Assembly: GCA_033439255.1 (NCBI GenBank)
Contig: CM065883.1
Span: forward strand, 2,542,001-2,606,000
Origin: Hericium rajendrae
Lineage: Eukaryota; Basidiomycota; Agaricomycetes; Russulales; Hericiaceae
Direction of reading: 5' to 3'
DNA: 64,000 nt
The translations under genes and the position numbers were made by a program. The notes beneath the pieces were generated by a model. That model searched no databases and had not been told where the DNA came from. It saw nothing but the letters and a program-made list of their open reading frames with translations. Below are positions 44,490-55,144 of the stretch, piece after piece (position 1 is the stretch's first letter; each line of letters starts with the position of its first letter).

Positions 44490-47040
44490 TTTGAGAGAAC
44501 AAAAGACGGGGTGACATACGAACGCGCAGCGGCGAACGATGTGACGGCGGGGAGTTCAGTGTAGGAAGGAACGATCCCGAGGTCCGATGGTTGAGTGATC
44601 GTCTACTCAGCCTTTGGAGACTAAGTTGAATCCGAGAGAGCGTATCTTTCCTGCATGGAGATGACCGAGCGTTTTAATCGGGCTAGAAGAACGGAAAATA
44701 CAGAAGTGACGGTAGACGCACCATAAACTCCGCACCATAACCTCAGAGGATATCATTCCACGTACGTAGGGTCGATTCATTGCGACGAGACAAAGAGGTT
44801 GGTGAGATGGTGTCCAATTGCGGTCGCCCGACCGTCTCGCTTCCAGACCCGCCGTGCCTTTCCTCCGCCAAAGATGCCCCACCCCGCCGCATCCCTGGTG
44901 TCCACGCGTCTGCTCCGTCCCTTCCACCAGTTCGAATGCACCCGGGGCAATGTAGACTTGATATGTGTTCTGCTTGCTACAAGCACAGCCTCTTGGACGC
45001 CACGCTGCCTGGTTCTTCAGTTTTCACTTAGCTTGCAAGCTTGCTTACACTGCTAGCTGCTCCGATGCTGGCTCTTTCCTCTCTTTTCCCAGGCTTTCTT
45101 CGAGCCGCTTACAGCCCTCCACGATTCCCGGAACGCCTGCATGCTCCAGGTGTACAAATCCGCTCCCTCGCCCCGCTCCCACTCTGATTCTCGGAACGCA
45201 TGCGAGTCGAAGTCAAACGGTGGCGCCAGGACAGTACACCTGACGTGCCAACGCTGCAACGCGGGTTCCAGAACTCTCGCCCCGGCGACCTCCCAGACCG
45301 TTCAAAAGTTAGCGTAGACCGTGGCGCAAGGAAAGTCCATCTCCTCCACCCTGGTGTCGTGACCTGACGACGATGCCTCTACTGTCGATGATCGCGAGAT
45401 CATCTGCGCCGCGACAGTCGTGCGCGGTATTGCGATGGCCAGGACTGGTACATTGAGCGCGTTAGGGCCGTATGAAGAGCTATAACACTTCCCCGACGGC
45501 GCATACATCGACCCATAATGGATGCAGGGCGCACGGCGCATCCAACTTCTGCATATTGGTGAGTATACTTCAAACTCGAACGACCAAGGAACTCGCCGAG
45601 CGCGCACCGCTCCTGCTCTAATCTGACAATGCCCCGCCGTGGCGAATGTGCTCTGCGCAGCGGGCACCACCAATGCCCTCAGCTGATGTCGTTTTGGACC
45701 ACGTGTAAGTCAGTTCAACGACGCTGCTTGCGGGTCCTGAAGAACAGTAAGCAGATAGTCTCGGCGTCGCACGGCACTATACTTACCGCTGGCACATCAT
45801 CCGCAAGGCCGTAAATTGACAATGACGCTCCGCCGTCGATGCAAGCCCGCGTGAAGAAATTCACCCTCAAGCCCATGCTCGACGACCAGAGGTCACGAAA
45901 CCGGCGGGACAGTCGAGCGCGGGATTGCAACGGACACGCGTCAAGGCAGCGCGGCGGTCACCACCGATTCCGTCCTTACAGCGACCCAACGACGCACGCT
46001 TACAGCTCAATAAGTCACCATTGTAATCCACATGCGCGCAACACTCACTCGTTGAGAACAGGCAGCCCGCCCGCATTCCCTTAACCGGACGATGACGCCC
46101 ATCTGCGATGCGCGAGAAGGACGAAACATGGGCGCGATATTTAGACGGCACGTAAACTCCGCATCGACGTGAGTTCTCATCCCTACTAGACTTGCGCGAT
46201 GCGCGAGAGACCGGGTCGCGATCACAAGCCAGGACAGCTGGATCGGTCGCGAACGCTGCGCTACGAGTCGAGGTGAGTGAAGTCGCAATTCTGCGCCGCG
46301 AAGAGGAGACTCACAGTGCGCACAGCACCTCACAGTCGGCACGCACGGCTGCACGACCAGCGACTTCAGGAAGGCTCCGTAATGTGACGATGACGCCTCA
46401 TAAGCGAGCGTAAGGGCGAAGTGCCGTCCAAAGCAGTGACAGGCTTCATCCAGCATCGCGCGCGCGAAGGCCATTGGTCGGGGCAATATGCGAGGATGAG
46501 TATCCGCAGAGCCAGAGCCAGAACGCGGACGTCGAGCGCACATGTGTGGAAGGGGGTAAGTTCGGGCTCGTTCCAGGTCTTCGCATGTACTCATCTATCG
46601 ACAGAGAGCAAACAAGCCTCAAACTCGCCGACAACGCCCACCGTCACCCGTGCGAGGGACATCCTCCAGAAGAAGCCTGAAACGGCTATCACGCTTGCCA
46701 CGCCTCGTGATGCCCGAGACAGCGCATCGTCAGAGTTGACCATGGCATCCTCGTCCAGATACCGCGCCGCGAGGAAAGGAGGCAGCCCCCAGGCGAGGTG
46801 CACTAGTTGCAGGCTGCACAGCGCATGGCATCGGGAGGGCGCGATGGGAGGGCGTCGTCGAACTGGGCGATGGCTCCCTCGCAACGCCAGACGGCGTGCA
46901 AATGCCCGGCAGAGGCGGCAGGCAGATCGCGCTTGGAAACTTGACGCTGCCCTCCATATCTGCGCCAGAAGCGTCCAGCTGCGTGACTGTCAGTTGGCGC
47001 TCCACGTCCGCATCCGCGGCGCATTCACTCGACTCCAAAG
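44490..47040. other. decayed spacer of duplication unit 2
   Basis: Homologous to 22627-25019 but with many substitutions and indels. Open frames such as 46007-46594 (minus) or 46421-47065 (plus) are not preserved in the other copy. I recognise no protein. Confidence 0.5.
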
Positions 47041-47700
47041 AGGCCCGCGCCGTCCGGCGACTTGACAGCCTTCTCCGGGACAGCCCAAGCCCGCGTAGAC
47101 AATGTTGCATATTGCGAACGTGAGGGCGCGAAGACGAGGTGGCAGGTTTTGTGTTTATGGGCGGTCTTCGCGAGCAGGTAAGACTGCACTTTGCCCAACG
47201 CCGTGCACATCCCCTCGAATGGCTCGGGTGGGCCTGTACGTTGCCCGAGTTCTCCACATCTCCTAGAACATCGACATTGGCGTGTCAATATAGATAGGCA
47301 AGATGGACGCCCTCGATGCGAGCGCCGTAGTCTGTGCTGGATGAGGGGAAGATCCATCTGTGGGAGGCAAGCTCCAGCGTTGTGGGTGCGAGAGCGTGTT
47401 CGCAGGGCTATGGCCGACATCGAGAATGATGGTATTGACGTGGAGAAGTGCGCGCAAGCCGCGAGGATATGGCCTGGCCGAGCTCCGCCTACGAGGAAAC
47501 GTCAATTAGGCAACGACGAGAGAAGGACTAACGATCTCTGTGGTGGTCAATCGAGCTGCGAGGATGAAAGGAAATAAGCAGACGCAACCTGTCCTATACT
47601 ATAGAAGTACGGCCCCGCGTACGATTCCTGCTTGGAGGTGAGAGAATTACTGCAACGTCGAGGGAGAAGAGGGACGGAGACAAGTTACAGATAAGATCTA
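47041..47700 (-). pseudogene. ADE2: ADE2 5'-half fragment (pseudogene 4)
   Basis: Unit 2 version of 25020-25700. LLAKTAHKHKTCHLVFAPSRSQYATLSTRAWAVPEKAVKSPDGAG.FGVE is again the end of the PurK-like half, followed by broken exon 2 and promoter sequence. Confidence 0.75.
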
Positions 47701-47934
47701 GATTAGATCGGCGGAGGCATCGTCAATCGGGCTCGTCGTCCCGCTTCCCGCACCTCGTCCTCCACGACACTCAAGCTCCTTCGAGTTTGCTTTGCACGAC
47801 GTCTCCCTGCACGTCATGGACATCGGTGCAACATATTTTTTACCTTCCTAGCTAAGCTTGTAATTTAAGTCAAGTGCTCCATTTTTCCGGCATGCCGATT
47901 ATCCCTTTCTGTATTCCTACCTTGTCAAAATACA
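47701..47934. other. junction of MDH 5' flank to ADE2 3' flank
   Basis: The duplication-edge block (47758-47773), which elsewhere leads into MDH, here runs within about 100 bp into the 3' flank of the intact ADE2. This is the right border of the array, where a third unit has lost, or never had, MDH, TSR2 and the receptor. Confidence 0.65.
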
Positions 47935-49875
47935 TCATGATTTCTTTACTTCATAATTATCCCACCCGACCTCCTCTAGCCTCTGCACCTTCTGAAGAAC
48001 CTCCGTTTCCAACGATCTAAGGTAAGCCTCCATGTCCACCACAAGCCGCGGAATCCCAGCCGCCAATATCCGCACAGCCAAAAGACCCGCATTCGTCCCA
48101 TTATTGATGGCCACCGTCGCGACAGGGATGCCCCTCTGCAACACAACACATCAACACCACGAAGCGCATCACAGGTAAACGACGTACCGGCATCTGCACA
48201 ATGCTATGCAGCGAATCGACGCCATCGAGCGAGCTGCCCTTGACGGGCACACCAATGACAGGCAGCGCAGTCATCGCCGCGACCATCCCCGGGAGATGCG
48301 CCGCACCGCCCGCACCCGCAATAACCGTCCGCAGACCGCGCGCCGCGGCCGCCCGCGCGTAGTCGACGAGCCGGTCGGGCGTGCGGTGCGCTGAGACGAT
48401 CGTGAGCTCGTACGGGACCTGAAAGCGGTCGAGAATGTGCGCGGCGGGAAGCATGACGGGCAGGTCCGAGTCCGAGCCCATGATGATGCCCACGAGCGGC
48501 TGCGGGTGCGAGTGGCCCTGCTGCGGCGCCGGCGCGTAGAGCGCGAGCTCCGCGGCGGAGCTGCCGCCGGGGATGCGCTCGAGGAGCGGGCGCAGGCGCT
48601 CGCGCAGCTGCGCGTCCGATTCTGCGACGAGCGTGATGTGCCCCATCTTGCGGCCTTTGCGGCACTCGGCTTTGCCGTACAGGTGCACGCTGGCGCCGGG
48701 GACAGTGAGCGCGAAGTGCGTGAAGGCGATGATTTCGGATAGGTCGGAGGAGGCACCGAGGACGTTGAGCATGGCGGCGGAGGGGACTTTGAGGTCGGTG
48801 GAGCCGAGCGGGAGGGAGAGGATGGCGCGAAGGTGATTTTCATATTGGGAGGTCTCGCAAGCTTCGATGGTATAGTGGCCTGAGTTATGGGGACGGGGCG
48901 CGATCTCGTTAACTAGAATTTCTCCTGTAAAGCATGGTCGGCATTGGTATATACACAAAGCGGGGTGAACGTACCGTCGTCCAGGAGGAACATCTCTACG
49001 CCGAAGACTCCCGCGCCGTCCAGAGACTTAACAGCCTTCTCCGCGACAGCCCGAGCTCGTGTGGATAATGTCGCATCTTGCGAACGTAGAGGTGCGAAGA
49101 CGATATGGCAGACGTTGTGTTTGTGGACGGTCTCCACGACTGGGTAAGACTGCACCTCGCCTGACGTCGTGCGAACGACCATCACCGCAATCTCCTTCGC
49201 AAAAGGGACCCAACGCTCAGCATATAGTGGCCTGTCCCCGAGGTAAGCGATGGCCTCTTGTGCTTGAGACTCGGTGCGGATGACAAAATTTCCGCGTCCA
49301 TCATAAGCCAGCGTTCTGCTTTTCAGCATGAGTGGCAGACCGAACTTGCCCAGCGCAGCGTTGATCCCATCTATTGACGATGTGACAGGAACGGAGTCTG
49401 CGACGGGGATATCGTGCGACAGAAGGTGCTGCTTCTGCAGGAATTTGTCCTGGATAACGCGGATGGTAGACGGACTCGGGTGGACCTGCACATTGCCTGA
49501 TTTCTGCACCTCTTCCAAGACATCGACATTGACGTGCTCGATCTCCACGGTCAGGATATCAACTTTCGATGCCAGCTCCCTGATCTTTGCTGGATCAGAA
49601 AACGATCCGTCTACATGGGCTAGCGCGGGCGTCGCAGGTGCGACAATCTGCTTCGCAGGGCTATTGCCGACGTCGAGAATGACGATGTTGATGTTGAGAA
49701 GCGATGCTGAAGCCGCGAGCATACGACCCAGCTGACCTCCGCCTGAGAGAAACCGTCATTGAGGCAACGATGAGCAAGATACTAACGCTCTGTGCGGTGG
49801 TCAGCCGAGCTGCGAGAACGAAAAGAAACAAACAGACGCACTCTGACCTAGAATACCCACTGTTTTCCATTCCAT
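47935..49875 (-). CDS. ADE2: phosphoribosylaminoimidazole carboxylase, intact copy
   Basis: Converts AIR to CAIR in purine synthesis; fungal enzymes fuse a PurK-like ATP-grasp domain to a PurE-like mutase. Four exons (49875-49848, 49742-48975, 48924-48188, 48135-47935) give 577 residues, almost the yeast length. [19 protein letters not shown] is the PurK start, created across the 105-nt first intron; [18 protein letters not shown] and VEMFLLDDG belong to the ATP-grasp part. In the PurE half, [13 protein letters not shown] is the nucleotide-binding signature, followed by [11 protein letters not shown] and [13 protein letters not shown]. The C-terminus is [11 protein letters not shown]. This is the only copy here that can be functional. 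RSA3 is divergent, 393 bp away. Confidence 0.96.
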
Positions 49876-50175
49876 TTTGAGGGAAAAGAGCCGACGGGTA
49901 ATGTCTAAGTACGCTGCAACAACGAATATAACGATGGGGCCGAGATATATAGGCAAATGGAGTCGAATGTCAGACGGGTGAGGTATGGTGGTTGAGTAAG
50001 TAGATTTAGCCTGTTGTTTGGGTAAGTCAGATACGAGCAAAGCAGTCCCACCTACGTTTTGTGCTTAGGGGTGCGTAAATCCTGCAGAGACGACAGGGTG
50101 TTTCGAGGTAAGTTAGAAGATGGACGGAGAGTAAGTACTCGGAGAGTACAGAAATGAATTGCAGGACCTATAGAT

Positions 50176-50204
50176 AAGATCTAAAATCCTTACGATTAGA
50201 TCTT
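50176..50204. promoter_or_regulatory. 29-bp quasi-palindrome in the ADE2-RSA3 intergenic region
   Basis: Nine-base arms AAGATCTAA and TTAGATCTT flank AATCCTTACGA. Close relatives are at about 22909-22933 (old ADE2 promoter of unit 1) and 52882-52906, a locus not obviously related. It may be a binding site or a short mobile footprint. Confidence 0.45.
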
Positions 50205-50268
50205 CGTTCAATCAATTCAAATTCGAACCCAGGCTTGCTCTCATCCTTATACCACTCGCTCGCCCAAC

Positions 50269-50919
50269 ATGCCGGCAGCCAAACCACCTGCACCAAGGAA
50301 GCGCAACAGAAAACGCAAGCGGCGCGTCGCGTCGTCTTCCTCGTCATCTTCGGATTCATCCGACTCTTCGTCCGACGACGAGAGGCCGAAAGCCGTGGTC
50401 AAGAAGATTGTCCCTCAAAAGAAGCAGGCAGAGGCATCGTCCTCCGCATCCACATCTTCATCAGACGAATCGTCTTCATCATCGGAGTCAGAGACAGCGC
50501 CTCCAATAGCTGCTGTACCCGCTCCCGCACCGAAGAAGGCAGAACGCGAACGGCGGCGTTCACCTTCGCCAACACCTCCCCCAGCACCGATCCCCTCATT
50601 TTTACCCTCAGCATCTGATGGAGATCGGACTCGTGATGAGCAGCTGGTGAAGGAGAAGTTTCGCAAGTTCTGGATGGCATCTGTGGCAGACGGGTTTCGG
50701 GACGATCTGGAGCAGATACAGAAGGTAACGTGTCTCGCCACGACTTTTGTCTCTCGAGGCTTTCTGAACTGTGCATTCTAGGAGCCTAATATGACTAATT
50801 CGCGGTTAACGCTGCTTATTGACTCGTTAGCCTCGGGAGCAGACGTCTTCAAGGCGTCTTCCACCGACCCCAAAAGTAACGACATGAATGACATGGACGT
50901 AGTAATGAATAGCCTTTAA
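50269..50919 (+). CDS. RSA3: ribosome assembly protein Rsa3
   Basis: Rsa3 is a nucleolar factor of early 60S subunit assembly. Two exons (50269-50724 and 50782-50919) give 197 residues. A long N-terminal half is basic, then Ser/Asp/Glu-rich and disordered, with a Pro/Ala-rich linker. The conserved domain follows: FRKFWMASVADGFRDDLEQIQKEPNMTNSRLTLLIDSLASGADVF, the signature of the family. The intron is 57 nt. The ATG follows CCAAC. The domain is split by the intron directly before EPNM. Confidence 0.9.
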
Positions 50920-51611
50920 TACCAGGTGCGTTCTGTTAGTGCTTATTTACATGCTTGCTTATCTGAGTTGACATGCGTTTTTTAGTATCTTATAATATTG
51001 TCTTTTCACTATATCATAGGCGCATGTCGATAAAGGGCGCTGAACAAGGTGTTCGGACTTCGCAAATGACCTAGTCCATACAGAAAGCTTGCCTGACGGC
51101 CGGAGAACGTGAACTCATAGGAAATCAACGTGATATTGGTCGTCTCTCCATCGGAAGTCTCACTGTGCAGTGTCACCGTTGGTCTTCGACTTGTTTCATT
51201 TCTTAACTGAACGGCCGTAGTGCTCTCGAGTCTCTGCATCGACCAGTTGTCGACCAGTGCAGAAATTCATTTTGTCTCTGTATCTCACGGTATCCGTAAA
51301 TGCGTGCATGAACTGCTAATACCAGCTGACGCAGTCAAGGTATTTGCGTAAAGGTGTCAGCGATACGGTAGCGGGCATTGCTGCAAAGACGGCCCTACGA
51401 GTTACTACAGAACCTATAATGCCCAATGTCATGCCGATCGCGGGATCGAAACTCCGGTATGCATCCACACTAGGATGACCACTCCTAAGTTAACAGCTCC
51501 CGAGTCGCATCCTGCCTTATCGACATCCCTCGCACAGGTTTGTCCTTCCGAGTCCGCCTTCTATCACTCTGATATAGACAAAAGAACAAGAAGCATACAC
51601 CGCGCAACGAC
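50920..51611. other. intergenic, no supported gene
   Basis: A 76-codon minus-strand frame at 51009-51239 has no recognisable domain or splice partner and was not accepted. Confidence 0.4.
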
Positions 51612-52035
51612 ATGCTGCGTTCCATGCGCGAGTACCTCGCCAAGTCGGCCGCGCCCGTATACGGCGCGTGGACCGACTCGTATCTGGTACGACTGCAGCA
51701 TCGCAGGATAGATAAATACTCATGGACCGCAGCATGCATGGCTCGCTGCGCGCGGCCTCGCCCACCCCGCGCGCCCCGCCCCGCCTCCTTACACGCCGTG
51801 CCCCAGCCTCGTATTCGCCGCCCCCGGCCCCGCCCCTGTCCCCACGCTGGATTTCTGGCAAATGCACGAGTTAGCGCTTCAGGCGCGGCAGGAGGCGCGG
51901 GCTGAAGTGCTCTTGGTGGCGGACCAGATGATGACGCATATCATCGTGCTTGCGGTGTGGATGATGGCGATAAATTGCACGTTTTTTACGGGTTTGTGCA
52001 TCTTCGACCGTCTGATGCTCATCAAGGCCGTATAA
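51612..52035 (+). CDS. small membrane protein, unrecognised (inverted paralog pair, plus copy)
   Basis: Function unknown. Two exons (51612-51686 and 51733-52035) give 125 residues. It starts MLRSMREYLAKSAAPVYGAWTDSYL, continues HAWLAARGLAHP with a Pro-rich linker, then a charged helix (MHELALQARQEARAEVLLVADQ), and ends with one hydrophobic segment of about 25 residues (IIVLAVWMMAINCTFFTGLCIF) before DRLMLIKAV. The gene at 52584-52167 on the other strand has the same exon plan and shared blocks, so the pair is real and arose by inverted duplication. A C-terminally anchored topology is likely. The two genes converge, their stops 131 bp apart. Confidence 0.72.
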
Positions 52036-52166
52036 CCACTGGCGATGGAAGGGACACACAATGCATCGTCGTTCTTGACAGGCTACTGTCAAATGCTTGT
52101 ACCTTCGTGAGGGGCATCAAAGGTGGACATGTTACGGCTGTGTATCTACAGCTACGACCGGGATAC

Positions 52167-52584
52167 CTATGCCGAAGAGTTCTTGATACGCATCAAGCGG
52201 TCGTAGACGAGAAAAGCCAGGATGAAGAGCCAATTGATCAAGAAAGTGTACATCAGAACAACAAAGGCCCGCAGCACCTTCATGTCCGACTCGAGGAACG
52301 CCTCCTGCCGCGCCTCCTCCCGCAACTGCAGCTCCAGTTCGTGCATCCGGACATAATCCACTGCCGGTGTGGGTGCGTCGACGGCTTGCTCTGCGGGTGA
52401 GCATGACGTGTATGGGGGGCATGTGGGGCGTGCGAGGCCCCGCGCGGCGAGCCACGCATGCTGCGGTCACTCCATGAGTACCCTTCCTCGCGCGATGCGG
52501 CAGTCATACCAGATACGAGTCGGTCCATGCACGGTACACAGGCGCGGCCGACTCGGCCAAGTATTTGCGCATGAAATCCAGCAT
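52167..52584 (-). CDS. small membrane protein, unrecognised (inverted paralog pair, minus copy)
   Basis: Function unknown. Two exons (52584-52510 and 52460-52167) give 122 residues. MLDFMRKYLAESAAPVYRAWTDSYL and HAWLAARGLARP match the plus-strand paralog, and the intron sits at the same codon after SYL. The charged segment MHELELQLREEARQEAFLESDMKVLR leads into a hydrophobic stretch (FVVLMYTFLINWLFILAFLVY) and DRLMRIKNSSA. The protein could anchor in a membrane by this C-terminal segment with an amphipathic or coiled-coil helix before it. Confidence 0.72.
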
Positions 52585-53102
52585 TTTGCTCTACGACGTG
52601 TGCAATTTTTTGGCATGCGTTGAGAGCGACAGGGACGAGGTTTTGAAACAGGGTACAAGTCAGGAGCTGCAGGTTAAAACTCAAGAATGATCTTAGACAT
52701 TATGTAGTGCCGATTCACGGTGCGGATGCGTACCGGAGTTTCAATCCCGCCAAGACATCGCAGCCTGCTCTTCGAGGTAGGCTCGGCAGTGTACAGCGGT
52801 GTCCGCGCCGCGGCGCGCCGCAGGCAATCAGAGTTTTCGAGGAGATGAGAACCGGTCATAAGTAGAGGAATAGTAGAGGAATAAGATCGAAATCCTTGCG
52901 ATTAGATTCCTCACTGTAACTAGGCCAGTACATTGAGATGAATTCAGAAAATATTAATAGAAGATCCCAAGGCAAATGGTACAACGGCCATGGGGACACT
53001 TGCAAATAATACCCAAGAAGAATAAGACCGAAGAGACAACATGGCAGGAGAGCATATGAAAACAGTCGCAAGCAACACAGATTGAATGGTCCAATCGTAA
53101 AA
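52585..53102. other. intergenic, no supported gene
   Basis: A hydrophobic 71-codon minus-strand frame (52856-53071) was judged chance. A copy of the ADE2-RSA3 palindrome-like motif lies at 52882-52906. Confidence 0.4.
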
Positions 53103-54455
53103 TTACGCGCTGAAAGACCTTATGGAGCCGAAAGTCTTCATCTTGCCAGTGACCTTCCCGACCCAGGATCCAACCCTCTTCGACACGGCGAACTCCTGCT
53201 GCCGCAGGGGAGCGCTCGAGCTGCCACCCGCAGAAGTCCTATCCCGCATGAACGGGCTCAAAGCTCTCGCGATCGGCGACGGTGCACCCGACGCAGGCGA
53301 CGACGAGCTCGAATGGAACGACTTGACCGACGCGGAGAGGTCCAGCCTCGGCAGCGCCGCGTTGCCGGGGGTGATTGCGATCGCATTCTGGTCCTCTGAG
53401 ACGCTGAGGGGCGTGAGCACCTCGTCCTCGTCTTCCGTAGAGTCCGACCACCGCGAGACCTCGTTTTCGCCGTCCAGGTCGGCATGAGGCGGCGCGAACA
53501 GGCGGACGCGCGCGTTAACCGGGCTCGGGCTCTCGGACTGGATTCTGAAACCGGTAGGCGAGCTCATCCTGCGGTCCGGGCTGGGCGACGTCGTGTAGTG
53601 GCTTGCGGAGTCGGAGAAGGACGGCGACATGGGGAAGATGTGGGCCATTTGCGATGGAGTCGGCGGCGTGTTCGGAGGAGGAGCCGAAGGTCGGGCATAA
53701 GGGGACACCGTAGTCGGATGGAGATAAAGAGATGTCGCAGAGCGCGATTCGAAGAGGGACAAAGTGGTGAGAAGATCCGGGGATGAAGGAGAGGATGTGA
53801 CTTCGGCTGCTAGAGCGTTGTCCATGTTGTCGTCTGCTTCCTGGTCTGAAACATTGACATCTGAATTGGTGCATGTCTCCGGACAAGTTTCCAGCGATGG
53901 AGGCAAAGTGAGACCCGAGACGTCGAGCGCGGAGAAGATTCTCGCATTCCGGAAGGATTTCTTCATGCTATCCGTTCGACCTATAGCTGGAACGGGACTG
54001 AGAGAGCGCCCAAGGGCGATAGAGAACTGAACATAATCGTGGATTTGGCTGAAGACCTGGGATTAGTAACGATGAGTGACTCTGCGTCGAAGAAAGGTCA
54101 CAGATCATATACCACTTGTGTCAAGTTGTTACTGTTGAGGAAGAATGGCATTGCGCGCCGTACATCAAGAACATCAGGGTCATGCCAGGCGTCGTTGAGG
54201 GCTGACATATATCTGTCTTCAGCGGTATCCTTCGCTGTAGCGACCCCCTGTCCGTATGACATTAATAACAAAAGGATGCATAAGGAGAGTTGAACTTACG
54301 CCATCAGTTGTTGCGACACTTAGAGCCGTGGACTTATCAGAGCCATTCGTGGCCTTTGCCAGGAGCTTGTGAGCGGAGCCGAAGGCTGGCGCAGGGTTCG
54401 ACTTCCGAGGGGAAGAGGGACGGAAGAGGGTCGACATGGTCACTCTTGTAGCCAT
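53103..54455 (-). CDS. Ser/Pro-rich protein of unknown function
   Basis: Not recognised. Three exons (54455-54300, 54247-54164, 54056-53103) join in phase to 397 residues. The N-terminus (MATRVTMSTLFRPSSPRK...) is basic and Ser/Pro-rich. A compact helical piece follows (AEDRYMSALNDAWHDPDVLDVFSQIHDYVQFSIALGR), then a long low-complexity region rich in Ser, Pro and Thr with acidic patches. The C-terminus is basic and possibly amphipathic (FAVSKRVGSWVGKVTGKMKTFGSIRSFSA). No catalytic motif. The composition suggests a phosphorylated scaffold or cell-periphery protein, which is only inference. An ATG seven codons further in (54437) is an alternative start. Divergent from the oxygenase gene. Confidence 0.65.
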
Positions 54456-55144
54456 GAATTGCGGCCTTGATGGAAGGGCGAAGGGGCTCTGAATCTAGCC
54501 ATTGCGATCACCCCAGAGTTTTAATGGCAAGCACGACGTCTCAGACGGCAGTGATTGTTGGTCTGAGATGCAATAGTCTGTATGAAAAAGAGCTCGTCTC
54601 AGTCCACTGGTCAAATTTATGTGTCTCATGAAAGTTGACCAAATACCACGAGCAAACGCGCATTACATGCCGACACATCCGCGGTGGTATACGCCACGGC
54701 ATCGCAACCATCTCTTAGTCGAAGAAAAATGCCGCGTACCATTACCGAGTCCTAAGCAGCTTGACGGATTCCATGACAAGGTCATGTTGTAGATTTCTGG
54801 ATGCTGGCTACCTGGACGTGTTTTGAAGATGCCCTGGTCGATTTCGCAACACAGAGTGTGCGGTCCGGCTCAACGAACTTAAAGGATACCGATTCGGCTG
54901 TTTCCGAGCTCCGCGTCGTCTGGATTTGATTTTGACATCCCGACACTTATCGCTTCGGTAAGTTCCTGTAAGTTCAGTTATCATGACGTATATGTCCTGA
55001 CGATAAGGACAGAAATAGTCCAGAATCTCCTCTGAATTCCTCCCAACCCACTCGAGAGACCATCGTGTCGCCTCGATATTCTACGCTCTTCTGTCTCACG
55101 CAGTTTTCGACCAGTGCATTTATTTCGCAGTCGAAAACCCCACG
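54456..55144. promoter_or_regulatory. divergent intergenic region
   Basis: 689 bp between divergent genes with no supported coding sequence. Promoters for both should be here; no specific element recognised. Confidence 0.4.

Noticed and set aside
52856-53071. Hydrophobic 71-codon minus-strand frame
   Set aside because: No partner exon, no homology to the nearby membrane-protein pair, AT-rich region; judged chance.
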